A DNA stretch of 33,925 nucleotides from NCBI GenBank assembly GCA_003161575.1, contig PMOE01000069.1:1-33925 (forward strand), read 5' to 3'. Position numbers and translations under genes: made by a program. The notes beneath the pieces were generated by a model. That model made no database searches. It worked only from the letters and a program-made list of their open reading frames with translations, and was not told the origin of the DNA. Below are positions 17,205 through 24,423 of this stretch, piece by piece; position 1 is the first letter of the stretch, and each line of letters opens with the position of its first letter. Origin of the DNA: Acidimicrobiaceae bacterium (lineage in GTDB: Bacteria > Actinomycetota > Acidimicrobiia > Acidimicrobiales > RAAP-2).

Positions 17205-17717
17205 TCAGTGGCCCAGAAGCTCCAGGCCGGCCTTGAGGCTAACCATGATCGCCCCGAGGGCTCCGGCGATCAGTACGACGACAACCAGCCGGGTGCCCCG
17301 AAGGCCGGCGGCTCGGCCGGCCGACCAACCATGGACCACCAGCAAGGCGATGGCGACGCCCAAACCGATATCCGAAGCAACATGCGTTGACGCCCCGAGT
17401 ACGTCCGCCACCAGAAGCGCTGCCATTGGAATAAAGGTAGAGCTGACCATGGGCCAGGTCGTGGCGAGAGACGAATGCACCTGAGCCGAGGTCGGGAGAT
17501 GCCTCGGAGTGGCGTATCTGGCGAGGGTGTAGGCGTACTGCTCGGCCAACCAGTACACAAGCAGGGTGACGAAGACCGAAATCGCCAGTTGATCCGAGGT
17601 GAGCTCGTCTCCGGCGGCGGCAAAGACCGCCGCCGTCACGATCGTGCCGTATATCCCAGCGGCGCGGCGTCGCCTCGCCGCCTCGGGCAGATCCCACTGG
17701 TCGCTCTGTGTCGTCAT
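17205..17717 (-). CDS. Small integral membrane protein, unknown function
   Basis: A 170-residue protein from ATG 17717 ('MTTQSDQWDLPEAARRRRAA…'). The frame continues upstream into unrelated P450 debris, so this ATG is preferred. It has about four to five hydrophobic segments: 'GIYGTIVTAAVFAAAG', 'LAISVFVTLLVYWLAEQYAY', 'TFIPMAALLVADVLG', 'DIGLGVAIALLVVHGWSAG', 'LVVVVLIAGALGAIMVSL'. The Arg-rich N-terminus before the first segment suggests a cytosolic N-terminus. I recall similar unnamed actinobacterial membrane proteins with the 'YGTIVTAAV…VYWLAE.YA' pattern, but no function is known to me. Its operon partners are uncertain. Confidence 0.72.
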   Translation of the reverse strand: MTTQSDQWDLPEAARRRRAAGIYGTIVTAAVFAAAGDELTSDQLAISVFVTLLVYWLAEQYAYTLARYATPRHLPTSAQVHSSLATTWPMVSSTFIPMAALLVADVLGASTHVASDIGLGVAIALLVVHGWSAGRAAGLRGTRLVVVVLIAGALGAIMVSLKAGLELLGH

Positions 17718-17751
17718 GATAAGAACACCGTCTTCACGCTGGGGCTCTTGC

Positions 17752-18092
17752 CTAGCCCCTCCCCACGAGCGAGCGCAATCGGGTGTGGCGCGGGGCCATG
17801 GCCAAAAAGGACATCGTCTTGTGGGCGCGGGTCCGAAAGCCACCCGGTCGATCGACACCTGTTGGGTTGGAGAATCGGTCCACACCGCGAAAGCCTGCGA
17901 CCACATCTTCGTGGAGCGACTGGACCGGCGCCACAGCCGCAACTGCGGGTCCGTCGGATACCGGTCCTCGTGGATTTCGTAGCCATAAGGGCTGTAGGTC
18001 GCCGGAGCCGCCGTTTCGGAGCGCAAATCGGGGTCGGAGTCCGCCAGGGAGCCGGTGCGTTCGGCCACGGGGGTCAGACTACGGCTGGACAC
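17752..18092 (-). pseudogene. Cytochrome P450 N-terminal fragment, frameshifted and truncated
   Basis: On the minus strand the frame from about 17996 reads 'YSPYGYEIHEDRYPT', matching the N-terminus of many actinobacterial P450s (PYxYEIHEDPYPTY). Around 17915-17950 the match moves to another frame, which reads 'LHEDVVAGFRGVDRFSN' and then 'HKTMSFLAMAPRHTRLRSLV', as expected for the B and C helices ('DPPRHTRxRxLV' normally). The match stops at a TAG at 17752-17754, after 'VGRG'. The remaining three quarters, including the I-helix, ExxR and heme loop, are absent. Thus it is a decayed gene, not the intact P450 at 14564. A GTG at 18092 could have been its start. The frameshift and truncation rest on family memory. 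Confidence 0.72.
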
Positions 18093-18129
18093 TCGTCTGG
18101 CAGTGGAGCCGCCCCAGTGCCCGACTCGC

Positions 18130-18479
18130 CCGACGGCGGGTTGCTCCCTGCCCTGTCGGATACATCGAGAACTCTCTTCGGCTCGAGGAGATCATCGGCC
18201 CGTACCCGTCGTCGTGGCCCACGACAGCGAGGAGGAAACGCGAGCGCATCGCCAACGATTCCCCCTTTTGCGTAGCTCGGGTCGGTCGGAGGTTCCCCGG
18301 ACCCAACCTGGGCAGGCGGCCAAAGCGACTCGCATCGACGCCGTCGTAGTGAAAGGAGGATGGTGCCACTCGGCCGACGTACCCTTCTGGGGAGACAAGC
18401 AGTCGGGCATCGGAAGGAGATAGGTATGGCCGCATTCGAGATGTACCCGCAAACCAAGTCGATCGCCAAACCGGCGTGA
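18130..18479 (+). pseudogene. Aldehyde dehydrogenase C-terminal fragment with several frameshifts
   Basis: Pieces of the aldehyde dehydrogenase C-terminus appear in order but in changing frames: 'YIENSLRLEEIIGP' (18161-18202), 'VPVVVAHDSEEE' (about 18202-18237), 'ERIANDSPF' (18242-18268), then 'VVKGGWCHSADVPFWGDKQS' and 'GIGR' (about 18343-18417), then 'MAAFEMYPQTKSIAKPA' (18426-18476) and a TGA at 18477-18479. The family equivalents are 'EEIFGPV', 'RIANDSxYGL', 'VNGG…PFGGYKQSGIGRE' and 'ETKSI'. The N-terminal two thirds with the catalytic Cys and Glu are gone. The left limit is approximate. The stop overlaps the next gene's GTG, as in a former operon. Confidence 0.78.
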
Positions 18480-18862
18480 GCGGTTCGACAGACCCCGGCC
18501 GTCGGGCCCGAGGTTTGGCCAAGATGGAAGAGGTCTACAACTTCTCCGTCGATCCCGACCAGCTGCCCGGTGATTTCGGTCGCTACACGGTCGATCACCT
18601 CTTCGGCGATATCTGGTGCCGAGAAGAGCTGGACCGGCGTGACCGACGCCTCCTCACCATCGGCGTCCTGGCGGCGCTCGGCCAGGCCTCCCTTCTCGAG
18701 ATCCAGTTCGACAGTGCGCTGGCCAATGGCGAGCTCACGACCGACCAGGTCCGCGAGCTGACCATTCACCTGGCCCACTACGTCGGATGGCCCCTCGCCA
18801 CCCAGGTGAACACCGCGGCCGAGAAGGTGATCGCTCGACGGACCCCCAAGGAGCCCGCATGA
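18476..18862 (+). CDS. Carboxymuconolactone decarboxylase (CMD)-family protein
   Basis: A 128-residue protein from GTG 18476. The start overlaps the stop of the dead aldehyde dehydrogenase (GTGA), and the segment 'RARGLAKMEEVY' before the core is typical of this family, which supports the upstream start. The core is 'DHLFGDIWCREELDRRDRRLLTIGVLAAL' followed by 'LTTDQVRELTIHLAHYVGWPLA'. There is no CxxC, so it is not an AhpD-type peroxidase; a gamma-CMD-like role or a helper role in degradation of cyclic compounds is possible. It overlaps the SDR gene by four bases (ATGA at 18859-18862), so the two are co-expressed. The upstream promoter may have been disturbed by decay of the preceding gene. 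Confidence 0.85.
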   Translation: MSGSTDPGRRARGLAKMEEVYNFSVDPDQLPGDFGRYTVDHLFGDIWCREELDRRDRRLLTIGVLAALGQASLLEIQFDSALANGELTTDQVRELTIHLAHYVGWPLATQVNTAAEKVIARRTPKEPA

Positions 18863-19617
18863 ACACCTACGACTTCGCCGGTAAGACAGCCGTCGTAACC
18901 GGGGCCGGGCGGGGCATCGGTCAGGCCTACGCCGAGGCCTTGGCGGCCAACGGCGCTTGGGTGGTCGTGGCCGATATCGACGAGGCAAGCGCCGCCAATA
19001 TCGCCGGGTCGATCACCGACTCGGGCGGGACCGCGGCGGCCACCAGGGTCGACGTGGCCGACGAAGCCTCGGCCGCCCAAATGGCGGCCTTTGCGGTCGA
19101 GCACTTCGGAGGTGTCGACCTCCTCGTCAACAACGCGGCGATCTTCGGAGGCATGAAGCTCGATCTGCTCCTCACTGTCGACTGGGAGTACCTGCAGCGC
19201 TTTCTGGCGGTGAATCTGAGCGGAGCCCTTGTCTGCACCCGGGCGGTCTACCAGTCGATGGCCGGGCGCGGGGGCGGGGCCATCGTGAACCAGTCGTCGA
19301 CCGCTGCCTATCTGTATGCCGGCTACTACGGCTGGGCGAAGGCTGGTATCAACTCGCTGACCCACCAGCTGGCCCACGAACTCGGCGGCATGAACATCCG
19401 GGTCAACGCCATCGCTCCGGGGCCGACCGACACCGAGGCCGCCCGATCTGTCGTCCCCGAGTCCTACATGACCGAGCTGGTCAATTCCTTGGCCCTCAAG
19501 CGTCAAGGCCAGCCGGCAGACCTTGTGGGCATGTGTCTGTTCCTGCTGTCCGACGACGCCCGGTGGATCACCGGCCACGTATTCAATGTCGACGGTGGCC
19601 AGGTCGTCCGGCCCTGA
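18859..19617 (+). CDS. Short-chain dehydrogenase/reductase (SDR)
   Basis: A 252-residue classical SDR from ATG 18859, overlapping the CMD gene. The Rossmann nucleotide motif is 'TGAGRGIG' (about residues 14-21), and an acidic 'VVVADIDEA' at the end of beta-2 favours NAD(H). 'LLVNNAAIF' replaces the usual NNAG. The catalytic Ser is in 'IVNQSSTAAY' and the Tyr/Lys pair in 'YYGWAKAG'. 'VNAIAPGPTDTEA' and 'ITGHVFNVDGGQVVRP' complete the fold. It probably oxidises a secondary alcohol on a ring or acyl-CoA; the former aldehyde dehydrogenase would have completed such a module. Confidence 0.94.
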   Translation: MNTYDFAGKTAVVTGAGRGIGQAYAEALAANGAWVVVADIDEASAANIAGSITDSGGTAAATRVDVADEASAAQMAAFAVEHFGGVDLLVNNAAIFGGMKLDLLLTVDWEYLQRFLAVNLSGALVCTRAVYQSMAGRGGGAIVNQSSTAAYLYAGYYGWAKAGINSLTHQLAHELGGMNIRVNAIAPGPTDTEAARSVVPESYMTELVNSLALKRQGQPADLVGMCLFLLSDDARWITGHVFNVDGGQVVRP

Positions 19618-19937
19618 GCGCGAAAATCGGGCTGTGAGCCGGCGCGGCGACGGCCCCAAGCGCGACCGGTGAACGCCGAGGGCACCGGGCTCAGATCACT
19701 GTCGTCGACGCGTCGTTGGCCCGAGTAGCACTAGGGGCGCCAGCGGGGTGGGACCGCCGCCAGATCACGCTCTTGGGGGGCCCGGCACGACCGAATCTGC
19801 CGACCGGGGAGGACTAACGTTTCCTCCGGGTCGGCCACCATGGCCGACCTTCCAACACCTTGAGCGCAACAGCCGAAAGAAGAGGATCGATCCATCATGA
19901 CGGCGGCAGGGCTGTACCTCGGTTGGAGAAGGGCGAG
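19618..19937. other. Intergenic region between SDR and glycosyltransferase genes
   Basis: No convincing gene lies here. Apart from the paired hairpins at 19808-19849, it is ordinary GC-rich sequence. The glycosyltransferase frame is open from TTG 19860, but the encoded residues before GTG 19938 show no family similarity, so this part is treated as leader. Confidence 0.5.
19808..19849. terminator. Two adjacent perfect hairpins, probable terminator or operator
   Basis: The first is GGAGGA (19808-19813), an eight-base loop, and TCCTCC (19822-19827). The second is GGTCGGCCA (19829-19837), a CCA loop, and TGGCCGACC (19841-19849): nine perfect base pairs. They lie about 190 bases after the SDR stop and some 90 bases before the glycosyltransferase start. 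There is no T-tract beyond TT, so an intrinsic terminator of the GC-rich actinobacterial kind is possible but not proven; a protein-binding palindrome is the alternative. Confidence 0.45.
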
Positions 19938-20996
19938 GTGACGCAAACGCCCGGCATCACGCTCAGCATCGTCATCCCGGCGTACAACGAAGCGCTGCGG
20001 ATCGATTCGGGGATGGAGCGGCTTTGCCAGGCGGCAGAGGGTGGTGCCTTCGATCCCCGCTCGACGGAGATCATTGTGGTCGATGACGGGAGCAAGGACG
20101 ATACCGGCGAACGAGCCGAGAAAGCACTGCGTACCCTCCCCCATGTCACGGTGCTCCGCTTGGCCACCAATTCGGGGAAGGGCGCCGCCGTGCGGGCCGG
20201 CGTCGCCAGCGCAACGGGTCTATCGGTGGCCTTTACCGATGCCGACACGGCGATCGATCCATCACAATTCGCTGAACTCTCCGCAGCGCTCCGGGAGTCG
20301 GACATCGCCATCGGGTCTCGGACTTTGACCGAATCTGCCGCTGAACGCGAGCTGATGCGGCGCTCGCTGATGGGGCGGGCCTTCAACCGTCTGGTGAGCT
20401 TGGCCACCGACCTCTCGCTGCACGACACCCAGTGTGGTTTTAAGGGTTTTCGGACCCCAGTTGGGCGCCTCCTCTTCCACTTCATGGTCTTCGACAGATT
20501 CGCTTTCGACGTGGACGTCCTCTCCACCGCACATCGACTCCAGTTCAGCATCGCCGAGGTCCCCGTTCATTGGCGGCACATCGGCGGGAGTCGGATCCGC
20601 CCGCTCTCGGATCCCATCTTGATGGCTCACGATGTCCTTCGAGCCCGTAAGCGGCTCCGCTACGCACCACCGGTGACGGCGATCGCGGTGTCGCACCAGC
20701 GTGGACGGCCAGCCGCCCTCGAGGCCGCGCAGCGGGCCGCCGGACCGCTCGTGCCGCTCATCGACTGGAGAGACGACAGCGTGCTCGTGCTGCTTGCCTT
20801 GTGCGATCCACCGCAGGTGGCGGCCGTGGTGGACCGCTTGGGGTCCACTCCCGAAACGACGTCTCGAGAATTGGCGGTCACAGTGGACCAGCTGAGCAAC
20901 CTCGCACCGCTCAAGCTGCGAACACCCAACCTCTCGGGACCGGCTCCTGGCTCGACCGCCCCGCAACCTCTGAAGGGCGGGCGCAATCAGGCCTGA
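19938..20996 (+). CDS. GT2 glycosyltransferase, dolichyl/polyprenyl-phosphate sugar synthase-like
   Basis: GTG 19938 is preceded by GGAG at 19925-19928 and gives 352 residues; the frame is open to TTG 19860. The N-terminal GT-A domain is clear: 'LSIVIPAYNEALRI', 'IIVVDDGSKDDT', 'NSGKGAAVRAGVASATG', and the metal-binding 'FTDADTAID'. The 'DTQCGFKGFRTPVGRLLF' and 'AFDVDVLSTAHR' segments are those of the dolichyl-phosphate glucosyl/mannosyltransferase group. 'VPVHWRHIGGSRI' follows. There are no obvious C-terminal membrane helices. It probably transfers a sugar from a nucleotide sugar to polyprenyl phosphate or another acceptor for the cell envelope. The last 100 residues are a non-conserved tail rich in Pro, Gly and Ala. 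Confidence 0.88.
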   Translation: MTQTPGITLSIVIPAYNEALRIDSGMERLCQAAEGGAFDPRSTEIIVVDDGSKDDTGERAEKALRTLPHVTVLRLATNSGKGAAVRAGVASATGLSVAFTDADTAIDPSQFAELSAALRESDIAIGSRTLTESAAERELMRRSLMGRAFNRLVSLATDLSLHDTQCGFKGFRTPVGRLLFHFMVFDRFAFDVDVLSTAHRLQFSIAEVPVHWRHIGGSRIRPLSDPILMAHDVLRARKRLRYAPPVTAIAVSHQRGRPAALEAAQRAAGPLVPLIDWRDDSVLVLLALCDPPQVAAVVDRLGSTPETTSRELAVTVDQLSNLAPLKLRTPNLSGPAPGSTAPQPLKGGRNQA

Positions 20997-21129
20997 CCGA
21001 CGCGATCCGTTGACCGAGATCGCCGACTGGGACCGCGGGGGTTGCGAAAGATCGGTGTGTCGCCGACCGGTGGGCGTCACGATGCGGGTAACTCAGGGCG
21101 CGCGACCGCGGCACCAGGGCAACCGAACC

Positions 21130-22995
21130 TCAGAAGGTGGACATCCCAACGATCGGTTGGTCGAGCGGTTGGCCGCCATGGGACCCGTAGAACCGAGCAC
21201 CGAAGGCAAAGGTGCCACCGTCGGCGGCCACTTCCCAGTACCCCATACCGTCGGGTGTCGAGGCAATCGCAACGATGGGTTCATTGAGAGGTTGGCCACC
21301 CATTGAACCGGCGAAGATCGCGTCGCCGAAGGCGAAGATACCGCCATCAGAGGCCACTTCGAAGTATCCCTGCCCGTCACTGGTAGGAGCGATACCCACG
21401 ATCGGCTCGTTGAGCGGTCGCCCTCCCATCGAGCCGAAAAAGTTGGCGTCACCGAAGGCGAAGATCCCGCCGTCAGACGCGATTTCCCAGTACCCCACAC
21501 CGTCGGGTGTCGAGGCAATCGCGACGATGGGTTCGTTGAGAGTCTGCCCGCCCATCGAGCCGAAAAAGTTGGCGTCACCGAAGGCGAAGATCCCGCCGTC
21601 AGACGCCACCAGCCAGTACCCACGCCCGTCCGGGGTAGCACCAATGCCAACGATCGGCTTGTTCAACGGCTTTGCGCCCATAGAGCCGTAGAACGAGGCG
21701 TCACCGAACGCAAAGATCCCACCGTCGGACGCCACCAGCCAGTACCCACCGCCGTCGGGATCGGCGGCCATGCCGACGATCGGCTTGTTGAGCGGCTGAC
21801 CCCCCATTGACCCGCAGAACGGGAGGTTCCCGTAGCTGAAGACACCCCCGTCGGACGCCACGAAGCGGTACCCGGCAGGAGCCACCGGGGCGCTGCACGG
21901 AACCTGCACGCTTACGTTGTTGTTCGGCAGACTGATTGGAGCCACAAAGAGATCGCGACTTCCGCCACACGCATAATCCGTGCAACCGCCAGACCCACCT
22001 TGCCATCCCCCGTAGTCGATCCACCAGCTCCCCGACGCGTCAGCGAAGAGGGACCCACCCCCCGGGCCGAGCACCGAACCGTAGGAGGTCAAGATTTGGG
22101 AGTTGGTACCGCACGGCCCGAGGGGGCCGCTGCAGGTGGCGATACCTTCGGAATAACCCGCCGAGTTGTAGAGGCCAGCGGAAAAGAGGAGGTAGTAAGA
22201 ACCCCCGGCATCGACCATGTCAGGGTCCTCGACTGTGTTCTCCCATGGGTACGAAACGGTGTTGTTGAACAGGAGTTCAGTGGGTTGGCCCACGACCGCT
22301 AATCCGTTGGCACTGAGTTGTTGAGACCAGATCTCTGCCGACGCGCTGGAGCCACCGTCGTTCTGCTTCCAGATGAGATACGCGTTGCCGGTTGCAGGGT
22401 CAATGAACGGTTCGGGATCGATCGAGCCGGTCGGCTGGCATATCATGCCGCCGCCGGTCGCGTCGGTGAACTGCGGATCAGTCGGCGACAAGGTTGGCCC
22501 ACCGGTGGCGACAGAGATGCAGTCGTGACCCGAGGCACTGGCGTGGCCAACTTGCGCCGCGTCGTAGTACATCAGCCACTGGGAGCCGAAAAAGAAGACA
22601 CCCGGAGAGGTCTGGGTGTTCGCCGCCTGCCACGTCGGCGGGTGGGCCAAGGCGGTGGAGCCATACGGTTGCCCTGTGTAGCCGTGGTACCCGGAACTCG
22701 GATTGCTCGACACCAGGGCCTGGATGTTGTTGCCGAGCGGCGTGCCGGTGGTGAAAGCGAAATAGGTGCCGTTGGAGTACACGACATCGGGGTCGGGGGC
22801 ATCGGACCCGAATGCCGGTTGCGCGCTCGGGCTCACCGCTACCTGGGCCAACCTCGTCGCTGAAGCGCTGGGGAACGACGAGCCCAGCAGGAAAGCCAAG
22901 GTGCCGAGAACAACGACCGATCCGACCACTGGCCGGGTCAGCTGACCACGCAAGGCGCCCGCTCCTGTCTGCTTTCCCTCGGTGCTCGATCCCAC
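21130..22995 (-). CDS. Secreted GH43-like glycosidase with six C-terminal SDGG repeats
   Basis: A 621-residue protein from GTG 22995. A hydrophobic segment at about 23-48 ('VVGSVVVLGTLAFLLGSS…ASA') is a signal peptide or anchor. Residues 60-360 look like a five-bladed GH43 fold: general base Asp in 'DAPDPDVVY' (about 68), pKa-setting Asp in 'GSIDPEPFID' (about 193), and general acid Glu in 'NTVEDPDMVD' (about 256). GH43 enzymes cleave arabinan and xylan side chains. Six 42-residue repeats follow and form the whole C-terminus. The enzyme may act on an external plant polysaccharide or on arabinose-containing wall polymers; the sequence does not decide. It is convergent with the glycosyltransferase. 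Confidence 0.82.
   Translation of the reverse strand: MGSSTEGKQTGAGALRGQLTRPVVGSVVVLGTLAFLLGSSFPSASATRLAQVAVSPSAQPAFGSDAPDPDVVYSNGTYFAFTTGTPLGNNIQALVSSNPSSGYHGYTGQPYGSTALAHPPTWQAANTQTSPGVFFFGSQWLMYYDAAQVGHASASGHDCISVATGGPTLSPTDPQFTDATGGGMICQPTGSIDPEPFIDPATGNAYLIWKQNDGGSSASAEIWSQQLSANGLAVVGQPTELLFNNTVSYPWENTVEDPDMVDAGGSYYLLFSAGLYNSAGYSEGIATCSGPLGPCGTNSQILTSYGSVLGPGGGSLFADASGSWWIDYGGWQGGSGGCTDYACGGSRDLFVAPISLPNNNVSVQVPCSAPVAPAGYRFVASDGGVFSYGNLPFCGSMGGQPLNKPIVGMAADPDGGGYWLVASDGGIFAFGDASFYGSMGAKPLNKPIVGIGATPDGRGYWLVASDGGIFAFGDANFFGSMGGQTLNEPIVAIASTPDGVGYWEIASDGGIFAFGDANFFGSMGGRPLNEPIVGIAPTSDGQGYFEVASDGGIFAFGDAIFAGSMGGQPLNEPIVAIASTPDGMGYWEVAADGGTFAFGARFYGSHGGQPLDQPIVGMSTF
21133..21873 (-). repeat. 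Six tandem 126-bp repeats (42 residues each)
   Basis: On the minus strand, six units follow one another without spacers; the last has 37 residues and ends the protein. A typical unit starts 'GYWLVASDGGIFAFGDA' and continues '.FYGSMGGQPLNKPIVGI' then '…PDG'. The regular Gly, Trp/Phe and Asp positions suggest a closed beta-propeller-like domain (inference). Units 3-5 are closest at the DNA level. Related units occur at both ends of the window in other proteins. Confidence 0.9.
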
Positions 22996-23180
22996 CGCTC
23001 CATCATGTTCCGGCTCCCCTGTCGCTGCCCGCTGGTGGCTCAGCTCCTTCGTCCTTGGCGCTTAGAAGTATCGCTCACCAGCCGAAGGAGCAATGGTGAT
23101 CGTTTCGCATCTTCGACGGCCAGAAGTCGAAGTGGCGATCCACGATAGACCTTCATCCGTCAACCCGTCCGGAACTCCCC
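22996..23180. other. Intergenic region upstream of the GH43-like gene
   Basis: This sequence lies between two minus-strand genes and should hold the GH43-like gene's promoter. No clear -10/-35 pair or riboswitch is seen. Short ORFs here have no recognisable product. Confidence 0.4.
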
Positions 23181-23197
23181 TGGCGCGAACGGCGCCA
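23181..23197 (-). terminator. Possible terminator hairpin after the lysozyme-like gene
   Basis: TGGCGC, a GAACG loop and GCGCCA form a perfect six-pair stem. On the minus strand it lies 20 bases after the stop of the small secreted lysozyme-like gene. There is no T-run after it, so it is only a candidate. Confidence 0.4.
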
Positions 23198-23217
23198 GAA
23201 GCTCAGCGGACGAAGGA

Positions 23218-23769
23218 CTACAGCCCGCATGCAAAGCGCGAGCTCCACGGGTGCCAGCCGTACTCGTTGTACAACTTGAGCGCGAGGGCGTCCTGAAAGG
23301 CGGCCGCAGCCTCGTAGGGCCACCCGCTGAATCCGTTGGACCTCCAGGTGACCTGAATGATGCCGTAAGCACCCGAAGGGCGCGACGGGTCGTTGTACTC
23401 ATCGCCTGACTCGTGCACCCTGATGCATCGCCAATCGGCGGTCGCGGTGCTGGTGGCATCGATCGGCGGGGGCGGGGGCGTGGGCACCGGCGGAGGCGCG
23501 GGCGGCGGCGTGGGAAGGAGGACCCCCCACCCGAGGGCCTGCGCGGTCGCCCCGGTGGGAGACGGCGGGCCGGTGGTTGTGGTCAATGGCTCGCGGTAGG
23601 CGACCGATTGGTTGGGCCTGAGTGATCGTCCGCTCGACGACACCGCTGATCTCGTCCAATGGGCAATATCCACGCCGGACGCGACGGAATGGTCATAGGC
23701 GACAGATGTGATGGTGCTGCTGGTAACGGCGACGGCCATTGCCGCCGCGAGTGCAATGCGGGTCCGCAC
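23218..23769 (-). CDS. Secreted lysozyme-like / transglycosylase-like small protein
   Basis: A 183-residue protein from GTG 23769, chosen because GGGAGGT lies just upstream and the first residues ('RTRIALAAAMAVAVTSSTIT') form a signal peptide. The frame is open to 23892. A Pro-rich linker ('PPPAPPPVPTPPPPP') separates the N-terminus from a C-terminal lysozyme-like domain of about 70 residues: 'WRCIRVHESGDEYND' with the likely catalytic Glu, 'SGAYGIIQVTW', and 'ALKLYNEYGWHPWSSRFACGL'. This is the pattern of resuscitation-factor-like or transglycosylase-like wall hydrolases. It presumably cleaves peptidoglycan glycan strands during growth. The two Cys residues could form a disulfide. Confidence 0.87.
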   Translation of the reverse strand: MRTRIALAAAMAVAVTSSTITSVAYDHSVASGVDIAHWTRSAVSSSGRSLRPNQSVAYREPLTTTTGPPSPTGATAQALGWGVLLPTPPPAPPPVPTPPPPPIDATSTATADWRCIRVHESGDEYNDPSRPSGAYGIIQVTWRSNGFSGWPYEAAAAFQDALALKLYNEYGWHPWSSRFACGL

Positions 23770-24423
23770 GGCACCTCCCTTCGTCGGGCGCGATGTGCGC
23801 CAGGCTCTGCTCGGTGTAGGCGGGCTCCGGCCAATGCATTCGCGCCCCGGACGACGAGCGGGAAGGCATCGTTCGTCCTGGCTTTGCGCCATAGGGTGTG
23901 CGGCCGGTTGTCTATAGCCCGAGGGCTAGTTCGTTACGATCACCTTCTTCGTGGATTTGCCGCCGGGTTGGTGGGCAGCCTCGCAAACATCAGCATCGGC
24001 TGAAGTCCAGTGCCGCACGGCGCCGATCAGGCTCTCAGCGCCGGTCTCGACGGGCCGTTAGGGGCCCAGCGACAACTTGCCGGCGACACAGTAGCGGCCA
24101 CCGTCGCCGATCGGGCGGAGTCTCCGCCCCCAAATCCGGCGACGAGATCGGCGATCCGAGCCCAACGCCGACCGGATGATACCCAATACTCCCTGGTCAG
24201 AGCGCCTGACGGGCCCAGGTCAGCCGACCAACGCAAACCGCAGGGACACCGAGGGAAGTGCGCGGTGCGATTGGCACCGCACTCGGCCTCCCGGCAAGAA
24301 GGCCTTAGAGAAGGTCCGCTCGAATGTGGAGGTGCCCGCTCGTCGCCGCTGCAGCAGCCGCCACCGAGTGTGCTGACCCCACCGCGGTGCATCGTGGCGG
24401 GCCGCTCCGCTGTCGGGGCTCGG
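23770..24423. other. Gap between lysozyme-like and L,D-transpeptidase genes
   Basis: No ORF here has a recognisable domain. A 6-2-6 palindrome TAGCCC-GA-GGGCTA sits at 23915-23928, about 150 bases before the lysozyme-like start. A 7-5-7 hairpin GCGGTGC-GATTG-GCACCGC sits at 24262-24280, beyond the L,D-transpeptidase stop on its strand, and could end that transcript. On the minus strand about 43 codons from 24057 to 23926 end in 'STKKVIVTN' and a TAG, like the tail of a lost gene, but no start or family was identified. I looked for a ydaO-type c-di-AMP riboswitch, common before such hydrolases, and did not find its conserved parts. Confidence 0.4.

Noticed and set aside
17718-18092. N-terminal extension of the small membrane protein to 18092
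   Set aside because: The extension matches P450 sequence in part and is separated from the membrane protein by a good internal ATG.
23770-24010. ydaO-type c-di-AMP riboswitch before the lysozyme-like gene
   Set aside because: The region lacks the conserved GGG/GGGTGAA-type core and the closing CCGTCAGCTAAC-like segment that I would expect.
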